A stretch of 64,000 nucleotides of DNA from Kalaharituber pfeilii (lineage: Eukaryota > Ascomycota > Pezizomycetes > Pezizales > Pezizaceae): assembly GCA_015179045.1 (NCBI GenBank), contig WHUZ01000031.1, forward strand, positions 496,001 to 560,000, in the 5' to 3' direction. The notes under the pieces are model-generated. The model ran no database searches, was not told where the DNA came from, and saw only the letters and a list, made by a program, of their open reading frames with translations. Made by a program: the position numbers and the translations under genes. Shown here piece by piece: positions 56,890-64,000 of the stretch (position 1 is the first letter of the stretch; each line of letters begins with the position of its first letter).

Positions 56890-58080
56890 TATCGTGAATC
56901 CGCAGCTCACCGCCGTGTGCAAAAGTGAGGCCAAACTGGACCGGTTCACATAGACTCAGGTGCAGTAAGTCCAGGGCCCTTGCAATCCCATAACACTCTA
57001 GCTTCAGAGATATCCAAACTTACCGAAATCGCTACCAGTATTCTCCCAGATGCTAGCAGTGTTAACTCCTCGACTGGAGAAGCGACTGCTCCACCTGCAA
57101 TATGACTACTGGCAGACGCCACTAAGAAACGCAAAAGTGCCTCTTTGCCTACGAATGCTTCTAACAAAAAATGTTCATGTATTTCAGAATCTTGAAGTCT
57201 ATCCTGTTTCCTTTTTCTATATAGTATGCTTCTTGTAACCTAGTCTTTCAACTTGCAATTGCTTGCTTTAGGAATCCCCTTCTATATCACCCCGAAGGCT
57301 CCGTTGTCAACAAACACCTCTGTGCTTTCTACATTTTCTCTCCACACTTTATCTCCCCTAGTCCTTTTCAATATACTTGCAGCTAAGGGCCTCCCCATCT
57401 ATAATTCTGCTAATCCCTCCCCATATGTGTCCAAGCTTTCTTTGATCTCTACAGGACTTGATGTTGTACCCGTACTCCACCTCCCCATTGAGAATTTACC
57501 TCCTCCCTCTTTCAGAAGTAAGTTTACTATGAGTATAATATCTCTCTGGTCATTAACCTTGTTATGTCGGGTCCCTCTATATGGAATACCAATAGTGCTA
57601 TTCATTCCACGTTTCACTCCTCGAAAACTCATGACATTTCGTACTACCGTCTTTTGTAAATATACACGAGACTTCATAGTACCACCTGGATTGTACTCAT
57701 CTTTTAGCTCCCTTACCACATATTCATTTGCTTCATCAATTCCTATGAATTTGTCTGATGTAGTACGAGTGCATGTGACCGGCCTACCCCTGCTATGCCT
57801 GAAGATCTGGTGCAAATGGTACCAAGAGCCCGTATACATAGATACTCCTATATATCCCGACCATACTATCAGGAGTCACCGGTAGTTCTACCTTTTGGTG
57901 CAACGGTTTGCAAGATGGTTGGTTGCAACCCGTAACATTTCCCACGTATGATTTCTCTAGAATTTGTTCTGCGATATGTATACCTCTGCCAGCAACTCCT
58001 AGGAACCTAACTGCCTTGCATTTGATCTTAGGAACCGATGAATCTAATAGTGCTTGAATAAATGATGTAAGAGTAAAGCC
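56890..58080. other. Overlapping open frames in decayed repeat DNA
   Basis: A plus frame (57253-57885, 210 aa, hydrophobic) and minus frames (57399-57839 and 57793 upward) overlap almost completely, so at most one is real. None shows a motif I can name. Position next to the gag relic suggests the remains of a retroelement, but this is weak. Confidence 0.3.
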
Positions 58081-58092
58081 TTTATTGGGGGC

Positions 58093-58330
58093 CCAGGCTG
58101 GGCTGGGCAACTCGCAGAGGGGACTCAGTCCAGTCTCGTCGCAAACGGTGCGCACCGGCATGATAAGAGCCGTAGTCTTGTGGGGAGCCGAGATTTGATG
58201 GAGAGGCCAGTAACGGTGGAAACAGAGCTTGAGAAGCTGCAAATACACAGGGCGGTTAGAGGGGCGGCAGAGGAGAAGGCCGAGGCTATAGCCAGTGTGG
58301 AGGGTGTGATGATCATGGATCAGTGCCAGG
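58093..58330 (+). pseudogene. LINE reverse-transcriptase C-terminal fragment
   Basis: Plus-strand translation gives LGNSQRGLSPVSSQTVRTGM followed by IRAVVLWGAEI, an in-frame TGA, and WRGQ. This is the thumb-region pattern (RGLSP...GAE.WWRGQ) of fungal Tad/I-type LINEs. After a frame change it continues ETELEKLQIHRAVRGAAEEK and AIASVEGV, the family's LEK.QNRALR...A..E.G segment. The fragment is broken by a stop and a frameshift, has no flanking catalytic motifs and no 3' tail, and is inserted against the orientation of the neighbouring gag relic. Confidence 0.6.
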
Positions 58331-58504
58331 TGGGGCTTTGCAAACGAGATTTTGAAGCTTACATAAGTAGTCTCATACCAAGCCCCTAGATTTTGAATGA
58401 CCAGATTCTCATGTACAGTCAGCAACTCTTGGCTCTACTCTTCCTGTGTCTTCGCCCATGGCCAGCTGGGGTTCGGTGTAGTCTCATAACCAGGGTTCGG
58501 TCAT

Positions 58505-59072
58505 TGAACAGCCGATTGCTGTGTACCCTGATCTGAAGTCAGAGGCCCATTTTGAAACAGCGTGGCGGCCTCATTCCGCGGATATGGTGCATTTAACTGG
58601 AGATTCATCCCTATTTCCAACAATCTACCATCAATTCCATACACAAATTGCTGGTGGGCAAGCATATTCTCAAAATCCGATCCTAAACCCCTCCCAACTT
58701 CCAGGCTTTATCTATATACTGCTTGGTTTCACTACCCTGTTGCAACTTAGCAGCCTCGTTCAAAACTTGGGCGATTTCATCATCCTTTGATGTAATCTGT
58801 TCTGGGAATTCTGCACCCATTGCTATCATCACTTCATCAAATGACGCTTTTTGGTACTTAGCAACGAAACCTTTCCACCATTCCTTCGACTCTCCTTCGA
58901 GCAGGCCTTGAAGAAACATGATCTTCGCCAAATTTCTAGCTGCTTCAATTGTGAGATCTCTCGAGTTGGGAAAGTATAACTCCAGCGTATCCCGGAACTG
59001 GGCGACAGACAGCGCCTCTCGTTCACCGGTAAGTTTCTTCAGTCCAAGAAATCCAAAGAATCCATTGTCCAT
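58505..59072 (-). pseudogene. Retrotransposon gag relic (Ty3/gypsy-like)
   Basis: From the ATG at 59072 (MDNGFFGFLGLKKLTGEREA) a frame of 129 residues carries the gag-like FLQGLLEGESKEWWKGFVAK and DEVMIAMGAEFPEQITS. Typical gag proteins have the G.A..WW...(F/Y) arrangement. It stops at 58683, and after a -1 shift the gag sense continues (LGSDFENMLAHQQFVYGIDG, MNLQLNAPYPRNEAATLF) to about 58505. Upstream of the ATG the same frame reads TPVTSTSGPQESSGN, so the original start may lie further 5'. No protease, reverse transcriptase or integrase motif was found next to it. A LINE fragment in the opposite orientation lies just beyond its 3' end. Confidence 0.6.
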
Positions 59073-59609
59073 ATTGCCACTGCTTTCTTGAGGCCCTGAA
59101 GTGCTGGTTACCGGTGTTGCCAGACTTGGGGTAGCTGTTGCCTACATACAAGTTGGAGTCTCGGGAGCAAGACACCGTCGAGCTTCGGGTAGGGATCGTC
59201 AGTCGGACTCGTCGGGACCAGAGTCGTTGGAACTGGGATCCTGATAAACGGCAGGTCACTGGTAGGGACCAGGATGATGCTTCTAGATCCCCTGCTGAAG
59301 AGGCCTTACTCTTGCCTTTAGAGTTAGAGTTCACTATCTTACCTGGGGATACTACCTTGTTGAACCACGCTGATTTCACGTCTCGTATATGGATTGTTAT
59401 TTCCAACTTATCGTTCTAATACTCAATAATAGGCCCGCTACTTCGTCGAGCCAGATCTGCGCTAGCAAGCTTTCTTTCTTCTCACACATTGATCCTTCTA
59501 TCGAGTTCTATGTTTCCTCTTTCACAAGTAAGAGCTCCTGCCTTCCTAGGACCGCCAACTGTAGGAGGGAAATAGTTCAAAGTTCATGAGGGAGATAATC
59601 GACTGGGTA
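59073..59609. other. Sequence upstream of the gag relic, unassigned
   Basis: Could be the 5' leader or LTR of the element; no second LTR copy was found. Confidence 0.3.
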
Positions 59610-60456
59610 CTGTGTTTCACCACATCTCGACGCACACCACAATTCGACGCACTTTCCCACCAAAACTAGCCACGCAGAAGAGCGTGTACCTCAACCACTA
59701 GAACAGAATTTTGTAAGCACTATTTAGAGACACTAAATAAATACTTGTTCTTCATATTCCGCACCTCTGCTCGCTCAAAGAACGCATTCTCAAGGAATTA
59801 TGGCACAGCGAAATTGGTAACAATGTCTTGGCATTTATTTGTATGGGATTCTTATACAATATTTCAGCGGACTGAACATACTACTCTTTTTTAGCACTAT
59901 CACACCAATGGCCATAGTCTTGTGATTAAAGGGTCTCTCCTAGCTGTATATTGACTCACTTGACTTTATTCAGTCCATTTTGATATATTGCATAGTTGGC
60001 ATGCTGATATATATTTTCAGATCCTCTTCCGATACTATTAATATGCAATATTTCTATGAGAATGAAAATATTTTGAACAACTCAATGATTACTTCAAGGA
60101 TTTTGTTGATACCATTCCTGTATATCTCCATAGGGATAAATTACTCAAATAAAGTGTTTAAATGTTTCTATTGAATGAATTGCAGGTGCAGTGGGTAGAT
60201 TTCCATATCTGCAATTTTACCGCAAAAATATATGCCAAGACTTATGTGCAAATGTGCAGAGATATAATTCATCCATAACTACATTTTTTTTAAAAGTAGA
60301 GATGCAGGATCTGAAGAATGATGCTTGCTTTAAGCCTCCTAAAAGGCGCATAGAAAAGTAGGTTCTGTTCGTGGAAATATACAGGTTCTCATTCGCTCAG
60401 TTTTGGTGGGAAAGTGCGTCGAATTGTGGTGTGCGTCGAGATGTGGCGAAACACAG
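59610..60456. mobile_element. TIR DNA transposon relic, 847 bp, TA target duplication
   Basis: The ends CTGTGTTTCACCACATCTCG and reversed CTGTGTTTCGCCACATCTCG match for about 58 bp with few changes, continuing ACGCACACCACAATTCGACG and CACTTTCCCACCAAAACT. TA flanks both sides (59608-59609 and 60457-60458). The interior is AT-rich without a transposase frame. A diverged relative starts at 52261. Confidence 0.8.
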
Positions 60457-60474
60457 TATACTAAACAACTAAAT

Positions 60475-60513
60475 GGCGGCACGCGAGTAATGAAAGAAAA
60501 AAGAAAAAAAAAT
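60475..60513 (+). mobile_element. Retroposon tail (family B), about 38 bp
   Basis: GGCGGCACGCGAGTAATGAA and an A-rich tail with G. AACTAAAT occurs on both sides (60467-60474 and 60515-60522). It sits 16 bp outside the right end of the 59.6 kb element. Confidence 0.65.
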
Positions 60514-60522
60514 AAACTAAAT

Positions 60523-61436
60523 ACAGTAAACTGAAGAACGGAAGAAACCTAATAAACTTTTGCACTGAAATACTAAAGACTTCTGCTGTGATCATGAAAG
60601 GATGATCGTGAGAAAAACTCCCCGCCCCCCGTTCAAAAGCTCCATAACCCTGCCTCGATACTGTTGTCCTACTCAGGCTCGATAGCACACTTCTCCTTTG
60701 GGTATCTCCCCACTTCCTTCGATGGCCAAGACCTTCCTCCGTCACGTGTTCCCGACAGGTTGGTATGAGAGCAAGCTAAGCTCGCGACTTCACACCTGCG
60801 ATATATGCATGCAGCTTTCGCTTGCGCCTCAGCTTTCTCGCAAGCCAGTCCGTACAACAGCTCGCTACGCGACAATGCGCACCTGCGAAAGATGCAGGCC
60901 GCTACGCCTGCTAATTTGGCAGTGCCGTCGCCAGTTTAAAAAACAGCGTGCTAGCAGCGAATTCGCACCTGCAAACTCGCAGCTGTTAGTAGTGTTTTCG
61001 GCAATCTGGAAAACAGATCGATTCACTGACCCAGAATAGAGTGATACAGCGACACTGGCAGTGAGGTAGGAAGGATAAGAGCGAGTGCAAGTTATGCTGA
61101 ACTCATAGACTTGACTGCAGAGGTGAGGCTGCACAGGGCGAGACAAAACAATTATAAATCCTACTGCAGTGAATCTGTAGATGGTTAGGGAGCTAAACAT
61201 GCAGCTGATGGTCAACGTCAACTTGTGGGGCTGGAGAATGGCAAGTGACAGGCAACAGAGAGTTTAAAGGTGAGAATAAGCCTATTTTAACATTATCAGC
61301 AAATACAGAGCGTAAGAGGTCATAGTCTGCATTGCCAAACCATAATAAACTATAGTCAAGAAGGGCACCACCCCTATATAGGCAATAAGATATGTCCCAT
61401 ATGGTCAATTTTCTATGGTAAATGCATATGCCTTCA
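60523..61436. other. Unassigned sequence
   Basis: Short frames in both directions, none with motifs. A plus frame at 60698-61039 (113 aa) overlaps minus frames. Confidence 0.35.
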
Positions 61437-61589
61437 TTTTTCGGAAGGGGTGAAGCCGGGGAGAAGATCAAACTTTTCTGCACCTATCTCGTCATTTTAT
61501 TTTTCCTTATTCCTTATTTCGCATTTTGTATTTAACCTCGCCATAGCCCTCAGGGCGGCATGCGAGTATTGATATAAAAAAAAAAAAAA
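61437..61589 (+). mobile_element. Longest family B retroposon copy, 153 bp
   Basis: Flanked by the perfect 11 bp duplication ATATGCCTTCA (61426-61436 and 61590-61600). Its 3' end, CCTCGCCATAGCCCTCAGGG, CGGCATGCGAGTATTGATAT and poly(A), defines the family. The CCATAGCCC(T/A)..GGG(C)GG part can form a short hairpin. Confidence 0.85.
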
Positions 61590-61641
61590 ATATGCCTTCA
61601 AGAAGGGCAATTAAGCGAGGTTTGACAATGAAAGTGTTCTA

Positions 61642-62376
61642 GCGTGGCCGGAAACCTTGTCAGTTCACGAACAGACTGATTCCTGAATAAACTAGTTCTA
61701 GCTACATTCAGGGACATTGAAATAACTTCCTCAAAAATTGCTTAAAATGGATACTTTGCCATAAGCCCGTAGTCTGTATTCGGGGGTTAGGTGATATCAA
61801 ACCAAAAAAAAAAAGGGTACTTCGCTTTTGCAGGAGTATCTTAACTACCCTATATGGCAATACAACTACCCAAAACTCAGATACTTGGCATCAACGCAAC
61901 CCCTGTCATTTCCACAATTATATATCTAGAATGGCGGAGAATTATGGATATCTCCGCCGATATAGATAAGACCATAAAATTTTATTTAAATGCAAGAGAA
62001 ATACTTACAGCACAAATTTGGTAATTTTTCTAGAATTTTTGCAAATAGAACCATAGTTTATTCTATAGAAATTTGAAAGCACAGTAAGAAAAAAAAATTG
62101 TTTATTTAAACTAGGCTCTAATATTAGCCTACCAGTAGCCGCTAGTGCCTTCCCAGCAACATGATAGGCAGTAGTAGCAAGTTGTGTAGCAACGTGATAG
62201 TTGCAAGGGGCAAGGGGCTGTGTGAGCGAGCAGTAACTGGCAGTACTACGCCAGCCTATCCTTATCGCTCATGCCACATGTAGGTACCTAATGGTACTTG
62301 TGCTGAAGAATTGTTGAAGTCAGTTCACGAACCTACTACTGCTCGATTCGTGAACTGACAAGGTTCCTGGCCAGGA
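61642..62376. mobile_element. TIR DNA transposon relic, 735 bp, TA target duplication
   Basis: The ends GCGTGGCCGGAAACCTTGTC and reversed TCCTGGCCAGGAACCTTGTC continue as AGTTCACGAA in both. TA flanks both sides (61640-61641 and 62377-62378). A further TCAGTTCACGAA lies at about 62321, forming a subterminal palindrome with the right end. No transposase frame. A family A tail is nested at 61761-61814. Confidence 0.75.
61761..61814 (+). mobile_element. 5'-truncated family A-type tail nested in the 61.6 kb element
   Basis: CATAAGCCCGTAGTCTGTAT, TCGGGGGTTAGGTGATATCA and poly(A). Flanked by GG(A/G)TACTT(T/C)GC at 61750-61760 and 61815-61825. Confidence 0.75.
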
Positions 62377-62378
62377 TA

Positions 62379-64000
62379 CCTAATTTTCCCCTCTGCTCCC
62401 CAAAATCCGGGTGCTAGTCTCGACGTGTAGAAAAAACTACATAGATTAGTGTTTTTAGCGCCGTGCAACTGCTTAAGTGTTTCCAGGTGAATATGCACGC
62501 TAATGTGTGTTGCAGCCTGCAAGGGAGGGCCTTATAAAGTGCACGGCCCTCGGCCGCAAGTCGCAATGTGCCTATGCTGCAACGGCTCTCAATGAGATGT
62601 TAGATACACCACATGGAGTGAAATAATTACTAATCTGCTTTTCATAATATCAGTAACGGAGTAGGTGCCTATATATGGAACCTGGCCTACTGTAGTAGTA
62701 TCCTACATATAACAAATTCGTATTTTTCACGACAATTGGCACGCGGCTTCTCCCATAAAGCAAAGTTCTGGAGGAAGTGCCTACGTACAATACTCTCTGC
62801 TATCACATGCCCTTGTGGATGACTGACAGGTAAACTTGCACATTAAAATCATTAGAAAGTTCAGCATGACTCCGAACTGATCGGATTCGACAAAGTGTGC
62901 GGAGCAACAAATGTTTGGCGAACTTGTGCAAAGAAACCAATGAGTACTGCGCTGAAAGCGGGACTTTATTTGACCTATTGAGCTCAATCAATTGCCTCGA
63001 ATTACATGCTGAAAGGTTTTTTGCGGCACAAGGTGTTGCATTGAGGCATAGATATTCACTGAAAAGGACGCAGCGGGATTGTTCACACCAGTGTCAAGAT
63101 ATCGCATGACGTGGCCGTGCATTAATTGCGGGCATTAAAATTACAACGACCAGTAGATGCTACAATATCTAGGTGTAGATATTGATCAGAGTATTATTAT
63201 TTGGAACTGAGCTTGGCACCTTAACAATGTTGAATGTGCCGCAAAATAACTCTCGTAAAAACGCAAATGCACATGATTAAGATGCGTATGATATACAGAG
63301 ACCCTGAAAAGTCTTGGGATTGGGCAATGTTGGGATAAGCGTGTCATGCAGTATGCAGATCACGTCTACATTCAAAGTAGTTCACATTTGGCAAAGAAAT
63401 CTCTTGTGCCAAATATTAGGCGACTAGTACAGTAATATTGATGAACTCCGCTGGTTCGGGGGTATCACAATATTGCGTCTCAGAACTGCCTTGATCATGA
63501 CCAGGAGTAATATTTGATTACCTAACTTTCGTGCGTTTACTGTGGTGCAAAGTGTCGGGGCGTCGTCGCTACACTCGGGCTGGGGGTAAATTTCACAGGT
63601 GTCCAGGTGCACCCGAAAGGGTGTTGTAACTTACACCGCACCAGGGTGTGCGCAAGTACGCGGAATCATAAACGTGACACCCAGTTGTGGCATTCTTTTG
63701 GAACGTTACGACGCCGCAATGGAATATCATATTCAGGAATCAAACCAATTCGCCAAGAGCAAGCCTTGTCCCTCAACTAACTTCATTTGTACATAACTTA
63801 ACACTGATATTATAACACTGGGCAATACACGCGAGCATAACCTTGAGCTACAAAATTTAACTCTGTTGACACCAAAAAAAATTTTCTTTTGGGTTTTCTG
63901 CATGTATATACAGTTGAAACTGTGCAATACTTAGTCCGCCAGGCAGTTTCAAATCTTGACTCCATGGGCAGGTATTTCTAGGAAACTCTTCCCAAGTATC
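62379..64000. other. Unassigned sequence to the window edge
   Basis: Short frames only. No repeat, tRNA or motif recognised. Confidence 0.4.

Noticed and set aside
57253..57885. 210-residue plus-strand hydrophobic frame
   Set aside because: Overlaps equally long minus-strand frames in decayed repeat DNA, with no recognisable motif to choose between them.

Overview
This 64 kb window looks like nuclear DNA of a filamentous ascomycete. The genes carry short GT-AG introns of about 44-190 nt, and the recognisable proteins are fungal families. A repeat-rich, AT-leaning landscape separates small gene islands, which would fit a TE-rich Pezizomycete such as a truffle relative; that placement is inference. 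There are no gaps.

Layout. (1) 1-10 kb is the conserved island: the 5' part of RIX1 (pre-60S ribosome biogenesis, minus strand, running off the left edge), divergent from a TTC7/Ypp1-type TPR protein (PI4-kinase complex at the plasma membrane), with a 447 bp shared promoter containing a CACGTG site. A purine/A-rich low-complexity block follows, then a small unassigned minus-strand gene. (2) 10-31 kb is a gene desert with terminal-inverted-repeat (TIR) elements and 5'-truncated poly(A) retroposons. (3) 31.3-33.6 kb holds a five-exon Kelch-repeat membrane protein. (4) 35-38 kb holds a 1.25 kb palindromic transposon with another element nested in it, a pogo-like element and an initiator tRNA-Met gene. 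(5) 39-43 kb holds two neighbouring unassigned genes, each combining predicted membrane segments with a charged region and a low-complexity tail. (6) 45.2-47.5 kb holds a fungal STAND-type N-terminal domain fused to ankyrin repeats that include a recent 306 bp tandem duplication. (7) 48-64 kb is almost entirely repeats: retroposon tails with target-site duplications, LTR-like repeats, minisatellites, a gag relic, a LINE reverse-transcriptase relic, a decayed AT-hook ORF and two TA-flanked TIR elements.

The most distinctive signal is a set of about 17 very short poly(A) retroposon insertions, some only about 30-70 bp. Many have clear 10-16 bp target-site duplications, and at one locus the same target occurs three times. 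Four longer copies appear to share the C-terminal end of one coding frame with its stop codon, suggesting they are 3' ends of a LINE. Exon structures are read from splice consensus and protein pattern only. Family assignments come from recognised motifs and were not checked against any database.
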